Shown: positions 20,015-30,865 of the stretch, piece by piece
Numbering within the stretch: the stretch's first letter is position 1
Layout: each line of letters starts with the position of its first letter
Assembly: GCA_004335635.1 (NCBI GenBank)
Contig: QAXH01004262.1
Coordinates: 1 to 43,862, forward strand
From: Chloromonas sp. AAM2
Lineage: Eukaryota; Chlorophyta; Chlorophyceae; Chlamydomonadales; Chlamydomonadaceae
Reading direction: 5' to 3'
DNA: 43,862 bases
The notes under the pieces: generated by a model
What the model was told of the DNA's origin: nothing
Seen by the model: only the letters and a program-made list of their open reading frames with translations
Databases searched by the model: none
Program-made: the position numbers and the translations under genes

Positions 20015-20731
20015 TTATTCTTGTGACCAACGTTTTCGTTTTAAATGTCGTTTTTTATCCCATGCTTGATTAATTTCCGGAATAGATGAATATTTTTCAT
20101 AATATCCACAATCATTTAATGGGAAACGTAAAAATTTAAATAGAATCATTCCGTTTAAAATTTTATCAACCGACTTTGATCTATAATTTGGTGAACAATT
20201 TTCTAAAATAATGTTGATTGTAAAACCTTGAGTTTGTTCAACATCATCATATTCAATTTCTGGAAATATTAATTGTTCTTTTAAACCAAAAGTATAATTA
20301 CCAGCTTTATCAAAACTTCGTAATGATAAACCGCGAAAATCACGAATTTGAGCAAATGTAAAAAATATTAATTTCGTTAAAAATGCATACATTTTTTTAC
20401 CACGTAATGTTACACTCAAGCCTAATTCCATATTTTCGCGAATTTTAAATCCAGCAATAGCTTTTTTAGCTCGAGTAATAACTGGTTTTTGTCCAGTAAT
20501 TCGCTCAAATTCTTCAATGTTTTTTTTCAAAACATTTGTATTTTGAGCAGCTAAGCCTAGACCACGGTTAATCTGAATTTTTTTTAATTTTGGAACAGTA
20601 TGTGGATTTTTAAATAATTTTGGACTATTTTTTATTAAAATTGGCTTAATACCTTGATTATACTCTTCCTTGATGTCTCTAAGCAAATTATGAATATCAG
20701 CAATTTCTTCTAATGAATGTTGATTTAGCAT
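20015..20731 (-). CDS. rpl5: 50S ribosomal protein L5
   Basis: A 238-residue uL5 that binds 5S rRNA and contacts the 30S head. Core motifs are KIQINRGLG, ITGQKPVITRAKKAIAGFKI, LRDFRGLS-like (IRDFRGLSLRSFD), and NYTFGLKEQLIFPEI. It is longer than bacterial L5 (about 180), with N-terminal residues 1-45 and a C-terminal extension after about residue 215. ATG 20731; rps8 follows with 34 bases between. Confidence 0.96.
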   Translation of the reverse strand: MLNQHSLEEIADIHNLLRDIKEEYNQGIKPILIKNSPKLFKNPHTVPKLKKIQINRGLGLAAQNTNVLKKNIEEFERITGQKPVITRAKKAIAGFKIRENMELGLSVTLRGKKMYAFLTKLIFFTFAQIRDFRGLSLRSFDKAGNYTFGLKEQLIFPEIEYDDVEQTQGFTINIILENCSPNYRSKSVDKILNGMILFKFLRFPLNDCGYYEKYSSIPEINQAWDKKRHLKRKRWSQE

Positions 20732-20741
20732 ATTAAGATAC

Positions 20742-20981
20742 TTATTTTAAATTTAATTTCACATTTGAATGATGAATAGGAGCTTCAAATTGTTTAATTT
20801 CTCCAATCTCATTTTCTGTATTTGGTTTAACATGTTTAAACTTAAAATTAATTCCTTTTACAAGAACTTTTCCTGTTTTCTTATTAATTTTAATAATTTC
20901 ACCTGTTTCATTTTTATGAAAACCTGAAATAATTATGACGATATCACCAACTTTAACATGTATTTTTTGTTGTTTTGGCAT
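20742..20981 (-). CDS. rpl24: 50S ribosomal protein L24
   Basis: A 79-residue uL24 with the KOW motif KVGDIVIIISGFHKNETGEI near the N-terminus, followed by KTGKVLVKGINFKFKHVKP. L24 starts large-subunit assembly. The gene begins directly after the rpl14 stop codon, with no base between, so translation is probably coupled. Confidence 0.96.
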   Translation of the reverse strand: MPKQQKIHVKVGDIVIIISGFHKNETGEIIKINKKTGKVLVKGINFKFKHVKPNTENEIGEIKQFEAPIHHSNVKLNLK

Positions 20982-21347
20982 CTATAAAACCTCCGGTGCT
21001 AATGAAACAATTTTAGAAAAGTTTTTATCACGAATTTCACGAGCAACTGGTCCAAAGACACGAGTTCCACGAGGATTATTTTCCATATTAACAATTACAA
21101 CGGCATTGTCATCAAATCGAATATACATGCCATCTGGACGACGAATTGTCTTTTTAGTTCTAACGACAATTGCTCTAACTACATCAGAGCGTTTAATCGG
21201 CATATTAGGTATCGCTTCTTTCACTACTGCAATAATTGTATCTCCAATTTTTGCATATTTTTTACTACCACCTAAAACCCGAATACACATAACTTTTTTA
21301 GCACCCGTATTATCGGCTACGGTTAACATTGTTTGAGGATAAATCAT
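20982..21347 (-). CDS. rpl14: 50S ribosomal protein L14
   Basis: A 121-residue uL14, starting [20 protein letters not shown], the family N-terminus. The [15 protein letters not shown] and [19 protein letters not shown] segments are intact. An upstream TTG extension overlapping rps17 is rejected. L14 lies at the subunit interface. TAG is at 20982-20984, immediately followed by the rpl24 ATG. Confidence 0.97.
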   Translation of the reverse strand: MIYPQTMLTVADNTGAKKVMCIRVLGGSKKYAKIGDTIIAVVKEAIPNMPIKRSDVVRAIVVRTKKTIRRPDGMYIRFDDNAVVIVNMENNPRGTRVFGPVAREIRDKNFSKIVSLAPEVL

Positions 21348-21358
21348 AAAAATATCAT

Positions 21359-21613
21359 TTAACTTATTAACGATGATTTTGAAAGAACTTTTATTAACTT
21401 CCAACGTTTTCTTTTACTTAATGGACGACATTCTTCAAGTAATACTTGATCACCAATATTACATGTTTCTAATTCATCATGAGCTAAATATTTTTTAGTT
21501 TTTGATAATGTTTTAGAATAAATTGGGTGTGAATATCGATCTTCAATTTTTACCACAATAGTTTTTTGCATTTTATTACTAATTACAATACCAATTTCTT
21601 GTTTGACTGGCAT
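21359..21613 (-). CDS. rps17: 30S ribosomal protein S17
   Basis: An 84-residue uS17, starting [20 protein letters not shown], with the OB-fold core [14 protein letters not shown] and [21 protein letters not shown]17 is a primary 16S rRNA binder. It lies between rpl29 and rpl14, the bacterial S10-operon order. Confidence 0.98.
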   Translation of the reverse strand: MPVKQEIGIVISNKMQKTIVVKIEDRYSHPIYSKTLSKTKKYLAHDELETCNIGDQVLLEECRPLSKRKRWKLIKVLSKSSLIS

Positions 21614-21690
21614 TCAAAACTCCTTAAATATCTATTGACTAGTATAATTTTTACTATTTAATCGTAATTAGCGATTAAGTTGTTTTTTTT

Positions 21691-21903
21691 TTATTTTTGC
21701 TCAAGATTTTCTAATCTCGATGTTAAAAGTGTTTTTAATTGAGCTAAACGACGCTTTGCAAATTTAATTTCATGTGATTTAAAATTTTGACGAGTAGCTT
21801 TTTTAAAACGTAAATTAAATAATTGATTTTCAGTTTCAATAATAGCTTCAGATATTTCTGTATTTGAAAGTGAAATAATATCAGTAAATTGAGGTACACC
21901 CAT
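21691..21903 (-). CDS. rpl29: 50S ribosomal protein L29
   Basis: A 70-residue uL29: two long helices, with the conserved QLFNLRFKKATRQNFKSHEI stretch and a C-terminal RRLAQLKTLLTSRL. L29 is at the polypeptide exit tunnel. It follows rpl16 with 4 bases between, and 77 bases separate it from rps17. Confidence 0.94.
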   Translation of the reverse strand: MGVPQFTDIISLSNTEISEAIIETENQLFNLRFKKATRQNFKSHEIKFAKRRLAQLKTLLTSRLENLEQK

Positions 21904-21907
21904 ATTT

Positions 21908-22324
21908 TTATTTAATATTGTCTTTAATAATAAATTTTGTTTTTAGTGGTAGTTTATACGCGGCTAAAGTTAGAGCACTTTTAGCAACTTCTTCTGGAAC
22001 AGAACCAATTTCAAAAATAACTGTTCCTGGTTTTACAACAGCTACCCAATAATCTACTGCCCCTTTACCTGAACCCATTCGTGATTCAGCAGCACGGGCT
22101 GTAACAGATTTATCAGGAAAAATCCTAATCCATAATGAAGCTCCACGTTTTGTATAACGAGTAATTGTTCGTCTAGCTGCTTCAATTTGACGTGATGTAA
22201 TCCAGTTTGGTTCTAAGGCTTTTAAACCAAAATTTCCAAAACAAATTTCATTTCCACGAGTTTTTTGTCCTCGCATACGTCCACGATGATGTTTTCTATA
22301 TTTTGTTCTTTTTGGACTTAACAT
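21908..22324 (-). CDS. rpl16: 50S ribosomal protein L16
   Basis: A 138-residue uL16, starting [20 protein letters not shown], with [20 protein letters not shown] and [20 protein letters not shown]16 helps form the A-site tRNA pocket. There is no intron, unlike many green plastids. It lies between rps3 and rpl29. Confidence 0.98.
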   Translation of the reverse strand: MLSPKRTKYRKHHRGRMRGQKTRGNEICFGNFGLKALEPNWITSRQIEAARRTITRYTKRGASLWIRIFPDKSVTARAAESRMGSGKGAVDYWVAVVKPGTVIFEIGSVPEEVAKSALTLAAYKLPLKTKFIIKDNIK

Positions 22325-22374
22325 AACAAATTAATTTAATAAATAAAATTTTTTGATTAATTGAAAACTTTTCT

Positions 22375-23019
22375 TTATTTAGCTAAGATTTCACTTTTAA
22401 ATAACCAAACTTTAATTCCTAAAACTCCATATATTGTATTTGCTTCTTGTGTTGCATAGTCAATATCGGCCCGTAGGGTTTGTAAAGGAACTCGACCTTC
22501 CCGAATCCATTCACTTCGCGCAATTTCAGCACCATTTAAGCGTCCTGAAACTTGAATTTTAATTCCATTTACATTTTGTTTTTGAGCTCGTTGTAATGCT
22601 TCTCGAATTGCTCGTCTAAAAGCAATACGCTTTTCAAGTTGTTCCGCAACTAAGTCTGCAAGAAGCGACGCATTTAAATCAACTTTTTCTACTTCAAAAA
22701 CGTTAATTGTAAGTTGACGATTTTCTGGTAATAACTTTTTAATATTATTCAACAAATTTTCAAGTCCACTACCCATATCACCAACCAATATTCCTGGTTT
22801 CCCAGTTTCAATATTTAATTGAATTTGATCATTTAATCCATTTCGATTAATTCGAACATTTGAAATACTATTTGCTTTTGAAATTGTATTTATATATGTT
22901 CTAATTTTATTGTCTTCTTCTAAAATATTGGCATATTGATTAAAATTGGCATACCAGTTAGCTTTATGTTCTTGTGTAATACCTAATCTAAATCCTAAAG
23001 GATGTGTTTTTTGCCCCAT
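22375..23019 (-). CDS. rps3: 30S ribosomal protein S3
   Basis: A 214-residue uS3, starting [20 protein letters not shown]. The KH domain occupies roughly residues 40-110, and the C-terminal domain has [20 protein letters not shown] and [16 protein letters not shown]3 lines the mRNA entry channel. It lies between rpl22 and rpl16. Confidence 0.98.
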   Translation of the reverse strand: MGQKTHPLGFRLGITQEHKANWYANFNQYANILEEDNKIRTYINTISKANSISNVRINRNGLNDQIQLNIETGKPGILVGDMGSGLENLLNNIKKLLPENRQLTINVFEVEKVDLNASLLADLVAEQLEKRIAFRRAIREALQRAQKQNVNGIKIQVSGRLNGAEIARSEWIREGRVPLQTLRADIDYATQEANTIYGVLGIKVWLFKSEILAK

Positions 23020-23064
23020 ATAATTAATTCTTTTAATTTAAAATTAAATGTGTTGTTTGATTGT

Positions 23065-23412
23065 TTAATTATTTGCCTTCATAATAACTGTAATATGACA
23101 GGTTGGCTTTAAAATTTTATATGCTCGACCTTGTGCACGTGGTCGAATTCTTTTTAATTTTGGTCCTTCATCTGCAAAAATTTCATCAATAATTAATTTC
23201 TTTTTATCTAACCCATAATTATGTTTTGCATTAGCAGCTGCTGAATGAACTACTTGCCAAATAGGCCCACCAGCATCATAAGGAAGAAATTCTAAAATCA
23301 TTAATGCTTCTTGATATGAACGACCTCTAATTTGATCTAAAACTCGTCTTATCTTATGAGGAGACATACGAATATATTTAGCTACTGCTTTGACTGATTG
23401 GTTGTCTGACAT
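23065..23412 (-). CDS. rpl22: 50S ribosomal protein L22
   Basis: A 115-residue uL22 with [20 protein letters not shown], the [15 protein letters not shown] tunnel-loop region and the C-terminal [20 protein letters not shown]22 lines the exit tunnel. It is separated from rps19 by the ycf88-position gene and spacers, whereas these two are normally adjacent. Confidence 0.97.
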   Translation of the reverse strand: MSDNQSVKAVAKYIRMSPHKIRRVLDQIRGRSYQEALMILEFLPYDAGGPIWQVVHSAAANAKHNYGLDKKKLIIDEIFADEGPKLKRIRPRAQGRAYKILKPTCHITVIMKANN

Positions 23413-23561
23413 AAATAATTTTTAATATGTAATATTCAATAAATATTCAATAAAAAGATTGAACTTTAAAAAACTGAGACTTTGAACATTCATAGTTTTT
23501 CATCAATCTAATCAAAAAATAAGCATATATTTTCACAAATTTTGAGTTCAAAATTGACCAC

Positions 23562-24050
23562 TTACCATAATGAATCTAGTTTTTTCACCGGGGTTCTTGT
23601 TTTATACAAAAGCTTAATCGTTATATAATTAAGCTGCTCAAAATTTGAAAAGTCATTTTTAAAAAATTTATTAACCTTTGATATTTCATGAATATAAATT
23701 TCATGAATCCAAATATCAAAAAAATTAATCGAAAAATTGTTCTGCAAAGAAAGAACCGGTGAATACAGAATTGCTAAAAGATTTTCTCGTTCCCTTGAAT
23801 TTGATTTAAACGAATATAAAATATCATCAATTGCATAATAAATATACTTGTTTTGAAAACTATTTAAAATAAGTTTTGCAGTTGGAGATAATTTTTTGTC
23901 ATATCTAATTTGAAAAGTTTTCGATACAACTTCATTCGGTTTTGGATATTGAAGTGGTTTTCCTTCACGTCTAGTGCTGAGTTTCCGTTTTTTAGTTATC
24001 GAAAATTCTTCATTGCATCGACATCTACTCTTATAGAGAATTCGATTCAT
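23562..24050 (-). CDS. ycf88: Ycf88, diatom plastid protein of unknown function
   Basis: A 162-residue open frame between rps19 and rpl22, the position of ycf88 in diatom plastids. It starts MNRILYKSRCRCNEEF, carries basic patches (KKRKLSTRREGK) and an Ile/Phe/Asn-rich second half (NFSINFFDIWIHEIYIHEI). I see no known domain, signal peptide or clear membrane span. ATG 24050 is 12 bases after the rps19 stop, so it is presumably co-transcribed. The name rests on position and size. The function is unknown; its place inside a ribosomal operon suggests, but does not show, a translation-related role. Confidence 0.75.
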   Translation of the reverse strand: MNRILYKSRCRCNEEFSITKKRKLSTRREGKPLQYPKPNEVVSKTFQIRYDKKLSPTAKLILNSFQNKYIYYAIDDILYSFKSNSRERENLLAILYSPVLSLQNNFSINFFDIWIHEIYIHEISKVNKFFKNDFSNFEQLNYITIKLLYKTRTPVKKLDSLW

Positions 24051-24062
24051 TTTTTAATTTAG

Positions 24063-24341
24063 TTAACGTTTTGTTTTTTTATCAGCTTTGATATGAGATT
24101 TAAAATTTCTTGTAGAGACAAATTCTCCAAGTTTATGACCAACTAATTGGTCTGAAATAAAAATTGGCACATGTTGTTTTCCATTGTAAACAGCTATTGT
24201 AAATCCAACCATACTAGGTAAAATAGTTGATGATCGAGACCAGGTTGTAATAGTGTCTTTTTTTCCAGCCTTAGTCATTTGATCAATTTTTTTTAATAAA
24301 TGATAGGCAACGAACGGACTTTTTTTTAATGATCTTGGCAT
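24063..24341 (-). CDS. rps19: 30S ribosomal protein S19
   Basis: A 92-residue uS19, starting [20 protein letters not shown], with [38 protein letters not shown] and the C-terminal THS-equivalent [12 protein letters not shown]19 is in the 30S head. It lies 44 bases after rpl2. Confidence 0.98.
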   Translation of the reverse strand: MPRSLKKSPFVAYHLLKKIDQMTKAGKKDTITTWSRSSTILPSMVGFTIAVYNGKQHVPIFISDQLVGHKLGEFVSTRNFKSHIKADKKTKR

Positions 24342-24385
24342 CTTTAAAATATCTTTGTAAATTTTTAAAATTATCTAATAATGCT

Positions 24386-25213
24386 TTAAGAACGTCGACG
24401 AAGAATATAAGCATCGCTTAATTTTTTTCTCTTTCTTGTTTTAATTCCTAAGGCTGGTTTGCCCCATGGAGTTAATGGACGAGTTCTACCAATTGGTGCT
24501 CTTCCTTCACCACCACCATGTGGATGATCACATGGATTCATAACTGAACCACGAACAGTTGGTCGTTTGCCTAACCAACGCGTTCTACCAGCTTTTCCAC
24601 TTTGTACTAAAAATGAATCATTATTGCTTACTTCTCCAATAGTAGCTAGACATTCTTTCCGAAGTAATCTAATTTCTTTAGACGGTAAACGTAAAGTAAC
24701 ATAATCTCCTTCTTTAGCCAAAATTTTTGCCGATGTTCCAGCTGCTCGAACAATTTGACCCCCTCGATTTGGAATTAATTCAATATTATGGATAGAAGTT
24801 CCTAATGGAATTTCTTCTAACGGTAAACTATTTCCGACACTTAATGGAGAATTCGAACCAGAAAGAATTGTATTTCCAACAGTTAATCCTTTTGGGTGTA
24901 AAATGTATCGTTTTTCACCATCAACATAATGAATTAATGCAATTCGAGCATTTCTATTTGGATCATATTCAATAGATGCTACGATGCCTTCAACCTCATA
25001 TTTATTTCGTTTAAAATCAATTATTCGGTAGCGTTTTTTATGACCGCCCCCTCGATGTCGAATAGTAATAACTCCACGATTATTTCGACCTTTATTTCGG
25101 TGATTTTTTCGAATTAAGCTTTTTTCTGGCTTAGTTGTTGTAATTTCATCAAACGCTGAAAGTGCTCGATTTCTTGTACCTGGTGTGTACGATTTATAAA
25201 GACGAATACTCAT
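24386..25213 (-). CDS. rpl2: 50S ribosomal protein L2
   Basis: A 275-residue uL2, the most conserved large-subunit protein and essential at the peptidyl-transferase centre. [20 protein letters not shown] and the C-terminal [20 protein letters not shown], containing the catalysis-linked histidine, are intact, ending [12 protein letters not shown]. No intron. It lies between rpl23 and rps19. Confidence 0.99.
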   Translation of the reverse strand: MSIRLYKSYTPGTRNRALSAFDEITTTKPEKSLIRKNHRNKGRNNRGVITIRHRGGGHKKRYRIIDFKRNKYEVEGIVASIEYDPNRNARIALIHYVDGEKRYILHPKGLTVGNTILSGSNSPLSVGNSLPLEEIPLGTSIHNIELIPNRGGQIVRAAGTSAKILAKEGDYVTLRLPSKEIRLLRKECLATIGEVSNNDSFLVQSGKAGRTRWLGKRPTVRGSVMNPCDHPHGGGEGRAPIGRTRPLTPWGKPALGIKTRKRKKLSDAYILRRRS

Positions 25214-25238
25214 AAACTTGATTGTTTTATATTATTTA

Positions 25239-25547
25239 TTAATTCTCAGTAAATAAATTGATTACATCGCCTTCAGATAAGGTTACAATTGCCTTTTTAT
25301 ATTGTGGTTTCCAACCAATATATTTTCCTACACGTTTTTTCTTACGTGGTAAACGACATGTATTCACTTTTATAACTGTAACATTAAATAAATATTCAAT
25401 TGCAGTTTTGATTGCTATCTTATCTGAAGAAGGATCTACGACAAAACTATACTGATTATTTTCTAATAGTCGTGTAGCTTTATCTGTAATAATCGGATAT
25501 TTAATAATTTGTGCATTACTACGAGAAAAATCAGAAGAATTAATCAC
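25239..25547 (-). CDS. rpl23: 50S ribosomal protein L23 (GTG start)
   Basis: A 102-residue uL23, with [20 protein letters not shown] and the basic [14 protein letters not shown] loop. L23 is the docking site for SRP and trigger factor at the tunnel exit. The initiator is GTG at 25545-25547, preceded by an AAGGAG ribosome-binding site; no in-frame ATG is near. It overlaps the end of rpl4 by 8 bases, so the two are probably translationally coupled. Confidence 0.96.
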   Translation of the reverse strand: MINSSDFSRSNAQIIKYPIITDKATRLLENNQYSFVVDPSSDKIAIKTAIEYLFNVTVIKVNTCRLPRKKKRVGKYIGWKPQYKKAIVTLSEGDVINLFTEN

Positions 25548-26187
25548 AATACATCTCCTTTATATCATTTATTGCTAATGGTGTTAAAATAATTTGTTTC
25601 GCTTTTAGTAAACTTAAAGTATTTAAATTTGAAGCAGAAATTAATTCAACATTTTTCAGGTTTTGTACTGACAACTTTAATGTAGTTAGTTTCTTTGAAA
25701 CAACAACTAAAACTTTTTGATCTAGATTGATGTTACAATCCTGACAAATTTTTAAAAAATTTTTAGTTTTTGGTACACTAATTTCATTTTCTAAATTTTC
25801 AATAAGAATAATGTTATTTTTTTTGTTATACAATAAAGTCTGTAAAGCTAGGCGACGTTCTTTCTTATTTAATTTTAGAAAAACTTTTTTTGGTTTCGGT
25901 CCAAAAATAACACCACCACCTTTCCATAAAGGGGAACGATTTGAACCTGCTCGAGCACGGCCTGTCCCTTTTTGACGCCATGGTTTACGTCCTCCACCTC
26001 GAACTTCACTCCGAGTTTTTGTTGAAACTGTTCCTTGTTTTTGAAAACTTGAATGTCTTAAGACATCTTTGTGTAGTAAATAATTACCTGAATTTTCAAC
26101 AACATTTAACGTTAATTCATGGCTTTCATTTAATTGTTTTCCATTTACGTCTAATGGAGTATATGTTATAAATTTTTGAATGGTCAT
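25540..26187 (-). CDS. rpl4: 50S ribosomal protein L4
   Basis: A 215-residue uL4. The tunnel-lining loop [20 protein letters not shown] and [17 protein letters not shown] are intact, followed by the typical [14 protein letters not shown]. It ends KEMYCD, with the last codons overlapping the rpl23 start. It lies 42 bases after rpl3. Confidence 0.98.
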   Translation of the reverse strand: MTIQKFITYTPLDVNGKQLNESHELTLNVVENSGNYLLHKDVLRHSSFQKQGTVSTKTRSEVRGGGRKPWRQKGTGRARAGSNRSPLWKGGGVIFGPKPKKVFLKLNKKERRLALQTLLYNKKNNIILIENLENEISVPKTKNFLKICQDCNINLDQKVLVVVSKKLTTLKLSVQNLKNVELISASNLNTLSLLKAKQIILTPLAINDIKEMYCD

Positions 26188-26229
26188 ACTTTAATATTTC
26201 ACTATATTTATTTTATAACTAAGGTTAAT

Positions 26230-26853
26230 CTAATCTGAAGGAACAATACTTAATAAATTTCCCGGTTTTCCAGGAACCGATCCTTTTATAACTAAAAGAT
26301 TTTCTTCTGAATTTATTTGAATAACTTTAAGTTTTTTAATGGTTGTAATTTTGTTTCCTAATTGCCCTGCCATTTTTTTTCCGGGTAAAACACGTCCCGG
26401 AGTTGTTCCCATTCCAATAGAACCTGGTGCTCTATGATTTTTTGAACCATGAGTCATTGGACCTCGAGTAAAATTATGACGTTTTTGAAGACCTGCAAAA
26501 CCTTTACCAATGCTTTTTCCTCGAATATTTACAAGTTGACCTGGTGAAAACGAATCGACATTTAAAACTTGACCAATTGAAAAGTTATCATTTTCAGTTG
26601 TTCTAAATTCTTTTAAATATTTTAAAGGTTGAATGTTTGACTTTTGCAAATGTCCTAATTCTGGTTGAGTTAACGATTTATTTGAAACATTACCATAACC
26701 AATTTGAATTGAATTATATCCATCTTTTGATTTTGTTTTAACTTGTGTTATTACACAAGGTCCAACTTTTAAAATTGTAACTGGAATAATATTACCGGAT
26801 TCATCAAAAATTTGAGTCATACCGATTTTATTCCCTAATAAACCTATAGCCAC
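26230..26853 (-). CDS. rpl3: 50S ribosomal protein L3 (GTG start)
   Basis: A 207-residue uL3, reading [19 protein letters not shown] after the initiator, with [20 protein letters not shown] and [20 protein letters not shown]. The start codon is GTG (26851-26853), preceded by a GGAGG Shine-Dalgarno; no upstream in-frame ATG fits. It is the first gene of the roughly 16-kb ribosomal superoperon, whose promoter should lie in the 247-base divergent spacer shared with dnaK. Confidence 0.97.
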   Translation of the reverse strand: MAIGLLGNKIGMTQIFDESGNIIPVTILKVGPCVITQVKTKSKDGYNSIQIGYGNVSNKSLTQPELGHLQKSNIQPLKYLKEFRTTENDNFSIGQVLNVDSFSPGQLVNIRGKSIGKGFAGLQKRHNFTRGPMTHGSKNHRAPGSIGMGTTPGRVLPGKKMAGQLGNKITTIKKLKVIQINSEENLLVIKGSVPGKPGNLLSIVPSD

Positions 26854-27100
26854 AATATTCCTCCAAATTTATTTCATACTTATTAACTTTGTTATGTCGT
26901 TATATTAGATTCCTAAATAAACTGATTAGAATCAGTAAATTATTTTTTAAAGTGTAAAAAATTTGCTAATCTTTGTCTAGTTAAGATAAATAGACTATGT
27001 TATTAAATAATTTTTTTTCTACGGTTTATTAGGTATTATTAATATTAATGCCAAGAATTATAATTCATTTTAAAACATAAACTATAAAAAGAAAATCAAA

Positions 27101-28942
27101 ATGGCAAAAGTTGTAGGAATTGATTTAGGTACGACAAACTCTGTAGTAGCTGCAATTGAAGGAGGTCAGCCAAGTGTAATTATTAATGCTGAAGGCTTAC
27201 GAACAACGCCTTCTATTGTAGCCTATACAAAAAAAGAAGAATTATTAGTAGGACAAATTGCAAAACGTCAAGCAGTTATTAACCCTGAAAATACATTTTT
27301 CTCTGTAAAACGATTTATTGGATCAAAAGAAAGTGAAATTGCTCAAGAATCAAAAAAATTACCATATAAAGTAGGTAAAGATCAAAATGACAATATTAAA
27401 ATTAATTGTCCAGCACTGAAAAAAGAATTTAGTCCAGAAGAAATCTCAGCACAAGTGTTAAGAAAGTTAATTAATGATGCTACAGAATATTTAGGTCAAG
27501 AAGTAACTCAAGCAGTTATTACTGTACCAGCATATTTTAATGATTCACAGCGACAAGCAACAATGGATGCTGGTAAAATTGCTGGTATTGAAGTTTTAAG
27601 AATTATTAATGAGCCAACAGCTGCTTCATTAGCCTACGGATTAGATAAAAAACAAAATGAAACTATTTTAGTTTTTGACTTAGGTGGTGGTACATTTGAT
27701 GTTTCCATTTTAGAAGTAGGAGATGGAATCTTTGAAGTATTAGCAACTGCTGGTGATACAAACTTAGGTGGTGATGACTTTGATAATGTTTTAGTTAATT
27801 GGTTAATAAATGATTTCAAAGAAAAAGAAGGAATCGATTTAGGTGAAGACATTCAAGCTTTACAACGATTAACTGAAGCAGCTGAAAAAGCAAAAATTGA
27901 ATTATCAACAGTTGATAAAACAACTATTCATTTACCATTTATTACAGCAGATAAAACAGGTCCAAAACATATTGAACAAGAATTAACACGAGACAATTTT
28001 GAAAAATTATGTGAGGATTTAATTAATCGTTGCCGAGTTCCTGTCGAAAAAGCATTGAGTGATGCTAGATTAGACAAATCTGACATAAATGAAATTGTAT
28101 TGGTTGGAGGATCAACACGAATTCCTGCAATTCAAAACTTGGTAGAATCTTTAACTGGTAAAAAACCTAATCAGTCTGTGAATCCAGATGAAGTAGTTGC
28201 AATTGGAGCAGCAATTCAAGCTGGTATTTTAGCTGGGGAAGTTAAAGACGTCTTATTATTAGATGTTACACCATTATCATTAGGTGTTGAAACACTAGGT
28301 GGTGTTATGACAAAAATTATTGCTCGAAATACAACAATTCCAGTTAAAAAATCAGAAATGTTCTCTACTGCTGTCGATAATCAAACAAATGTAGAAATTC
28401 ATATTTTGCAAGGTGAACGAGAATTAGTAGCAGGCAATAAAAGTCTTGGAAATTTCAGATTAGATGGAATTCCTGCAGCGGAACGGGGTGTTCCACAAAT
28501 TGAAGTAACATTTGATATTGATGTTGATGGAATTTTATCAGTAAAAGCAAGAGAGAAAGAAACAGGAGTAGAACAATCAGTTACGATTCAAGGTGCTTCA
28601 AATCTGAACGAAAATGAAGTAGAAGAAATGTTAGCTGAAGCTGAAAAATATGCTTCACTTGATAAAGAAAAACGAGAAAATATTGACTTAAAAAATCAGG
28701 CTGAAGCATTATGTTTTGAAGCTGAAAAAGAACTTACATCAGTGAAAGAAAATATTTCCGAAGACAAACAACAAAATATTACAAAATTAATTGAACAAAT
28801 TAGACAAGATAGTCAAAGTGAAAATTTCACAGCATTGAAATCTCAAGTGGAAGAGTTAAAAACAGCGATGAAAGATATGTTAGCATCAAAAATGAATAAT
28901 GAATCAAATTCGGATTCAATGTCTGACTTAAACGATTTATAA
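27101..28942 (+). CDS. dnaK: DnaK (Hsp70) chaperone
   Basis: A 613-residue Hsp70, an ATP-driven stromal chaperone. The ATPase domain has [12 protein letters not shown] at the N-terminus, [17 protein letters not shown] and [18 protein letters not shown]; the linker [13 protein letters not shown] and the substrate-binding domain ([17 protein letters not shown]) are intact, with a helical lid to the end. The C-terminus has no EEVD, as in bacterial and plastid forms. It is divergent from rpl3 and convergent with groEL. Confidence 0.99.
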   Translation: MAKVVGIDLGTTNSVVAAIEGGQPSVIINAEGLRTTPSIVAYTKKEELLVGQIAKRQAVINPENTFFSVKRFIGSKESEIAQESKKLPYKVGKDQNDNIKINCPALKKEFSPEEISAQVLRKLINDATEYLGQEVTQAVITVPAYFNDSQRQATMDAGKIAGIEVLRIINEPTAASLAYGLDKKQNETILVFDLGGGTFDVSILEVGDGIFEVLATAGDTNLGGDDFDNVLVNWLINDFKEKEGIDLGEDIQALQRLTEAAEKAKIELSTVDKTTIHLPFITADKTGPKHIEQELTRDNFEKLCEDLINRCRVPVEKALSDARLDKSDINEIVLVGGSTRIPAIQNLVESLTGKKPNQSVNPDEVVAIGAAIQAGILAGEVKDVLLLDVTPLSLGVETLGGVMTKIIARNTTIPVKKSEMFSTAVDNQTNVEIHILQGERELVAGNKSLGNFRLDGIPAAERGVPQIEVTFDIDVDGILSVKAREKETGVEQSVTIQGASNLNENEVEEMLAEAEKYASLDKEKRENIDLKNQAEALCFEAEKELTSVKENISEDKQQNITKLIEQIRQDSQSENFTALKSQVEELKTAMKDMLASKMNNESNSDSMSDLNDL

Positions 28943-28954
28943 TTTCTCTAAATT

Positions 28955-28993
28955 TAAAACTGTAAGTGAATTTAAGATTCACTTACAGTTTTA
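28955..28993. terminator. Shared hairpin between dnaK and groEL
   Basis: Perfect 17-bp stem (28955-28971 with 28977-28993) and a 5-base loop, lying 12 bases after the dnaK stop. The groEL stop and last few codons are inside the loop and 3' arm, so this sequence is coding on one strand and a hairpin on both. Its position fits a two-way terminator. Confidence 0.75.
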
Positions 28994-30573
28994 CTATCAT
29001 CGACAATAATACATTCTGTCGTTAAAATCATACTTGCAATTGATGTTGCATTTTGAAGTCCAGAACGAGTTACTTTTGCTGGATCAACAATTCCTTCTTC
29101 ATACATATTTCCAAATGTATTTTTTGCTGCATTATAACCAATTTCAAATTCTTGTTGTTGAACTTTCTCAATAATTACAGGACCATTAATTCCAGCATTT
29201 TCAGCAATTCGTCGTAATGGAGCTAAAATTGCTCTAGAAATAATCATTGCTCCTATAAGTTCATCTTCTTTTAAATTATTTTTAGCCCATGTTACAAGAT
29301 TTTCAGATAAATGAGCTAAGGTAGCTCCACCACCTGGAACAATTCCCTCTTCAACGGCAGCTCGTGTTGCATTAATTGCATCTTCTAAACGTAATTTTTT
29401 ATCTTTCATTTCCGTTTCAGTTACAGCACCTACACGAATAACAGCAATTCCACCTGATAACTTTGCAATTCGATCTTGTAATTTTTCTTTTTCATACCCC
29501 GTATCTGCCAAATTAATTTGTTTGCGAAGCTGTTCACAACGAATTTGTATATCTTCAAGAGTTTCTCCAGTAGCAACAATTGTTGTTGTATCTTTATTGA
29601 CAATAATTCTCCGGGCTTGCCCTAGTAAATTTAATTGAATATTATCTAGACTTAATCCAGCATCTTGTGTAATTACAGTGCCCCCTGTTAGGATAGCAAT
29701 ATCTTCTAACATTTGTTTTCGTAATTCTCCAAATCCAGGAGCTCGAACAGTAACGACGTTAATAATTCCTCGTAATTTATTTAAAATTAAAGTTGCTAAA
29801 GCTTCTTTTTCAACATCTTCAGCTATGATTAATAATGGGCGTTTTGTTTTAGTGATTTGCTCTAAAATAGGTAATAAATCTTGTTGAACTAAAGTAATTC
29901 GTTTATCAGTTAAAAGAATATATGGATTATCATACAAAACTTCCATTTTTTCAGTATTCGTAATAAAATAAGGTGAAATAAAACCTTTTTCTAATTTCAT
30001 TCCTTCTGTAATTTCTAATTCTGTTACGATACCTTTACCTTCTTCTAACGAAATTACACCTTCTTTTCCAACTTTAGCGAGTGCATCAGCAATTAATGAT
30101 CCAATTATTTCATCATTTCCTGCTGAAATTGAAGCAACTTGTTGAATTGATTGAATATCTTCAACTGGTTGTGCAAATTCATTAATTTGTGTTACTAAAT
30201 ACTGGGCTGCTTTTTCCATTCCCAACTTAATTGAAATTGGATTTGCCCCTGCAGCAACATTTTTTAATCCTTCTTTAACCATAGCATAAGCTAAAACAGT
30301 AGCTGTTGTTGTACCGTCACCTGCAACATCATTTGTTTTCGAAGCAGCTTGTCGAATTAAAGAAACACCTGTATTTTCAATATGATCTTCTAATTTAATT
30401 TCTTTTGCAATTGTTACTCCATCATTTACAATTTGAGGAGAGCCATATGATTTTTCTAATACAACATTACGACCTTTTGGTCCTAATGTAACGGAAACAG
30501 CTTCAACCATTATCTCCATTCCACGCTCAAGAGCACGACGGGCATTATCTTGATATAAAATTTTTTTTGCCAT
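28972..30573 (-). CDS. groEL: GroEL (Cpn60) chaperonin
   Basis: A 533-residue 60-kDa chaperonin. ATP-site segments are [19 protein letters not shown] and [19 protein letters not shown]; the apical and intermediate domains follow, with [20 protein letters not shown] in the C-terminal part. It ends DDSKTVSES and lacks the bacterial Gly-Gly-Met tail. No groES is nearby, so the co-chaperonin must come from elsewhere. Its last codons form part of the hairpin shared with dnaK. Confidence 0.98.
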   Translation of the reverse strand: MAKKILYQDNARRALERGMEIMVEAVSVTLGPKGRNVVLEKSYGSPQIVNDGVTIAKEIKLEDHIENTGVSLIRQAASKTNDVAGDGTTTATVLAYAMVKEGLKNVAAGANPISIKLGMEKAAQYLVTQINEFAQPVEDIQSIQQVASISAGNDEIIGSLIADALAKVGKEGVISLEEGKGIVTELEITEGMKLEKGFISPYFITNTEKMEVLYDNPYILLTDKRITLVQQDLLPILEQITKTKRPLLIIAEDVEKEALATLILNKLRGIINVVTVRAPGFGELRKQMLEDIAILTGGTVITQDAGLSLDNIQLNLLGQARRIIVNKDTTTIVATGETLEDIQIRCEQLRKQINLADTGYEKEKLQDRIAKLSGGIAVIRVGAVTETEMKDKKLRLEDAINATRAAVEEGIVPGGGATLAHLSENLVTWAKNNLKEDELIGAMIISRAILAPLRRIAENAGINGPVIIEKVQQQEFEIGYNAAKNTFGNMYEEGIVDPAKVTRSGLQNATSIASMILTTECIIVDDSKTVSES

Positions 30574-30744
30574 ATATATATATTAATAAATTATTTTCTT
30601 GATTTATAATTAAGAATTATTAAAAATTAACTTAATTCAACAATTACGCATTTTGCAAGTTTAAAACTAAATTCTATTAATTTTTTTTTTAACTTTACGA
30701 AAATCCCACTTGTATAGTAATATAGTTATATAAAATTAGATTTT

Positions 30745-30818
30745 GGGCTTGTAGCTCAGTGGACTAGAGCACGTGGCTACGAACTACGGTGTCAGGGGTT
30801 CGAATCCCTTCTTGCCCA
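30745..30818 (+). tRNA. trnR-ACG: tRNA-Arg (ACG)
   Basis: A 74-nt cloverleaf with anticodon ACG at 30779-30781 and T-loop TTCGAAT. The acceptor GGGCTTG against CTTGCCC has two T-T oppositions at positions 5 and 6; similar weak pairs occur in other plastid trnR-ACG genes, so I do not take this as decay. The discriminator is A. Confidence 0.95.
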
Positions 30819-30865
30819 ATATTGAAATTTTCCTGTTTGAATTAGAAATACTAATTCAAATCTCT

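Noticed and set aside
21348..21404. TTG-started extension of rpl14 into rps17
   Set aside because: It is antisense-free overlap with rps17 coding sequence; ATG 21347 gives the canonical protein.
30745..30818. trnR-ACG as a pseudogene because of acceptor mismatches
   Set aside because: Similar weak pairs occur in other plastid trnR-ACG genes, and all loops and the anticodon are intact.
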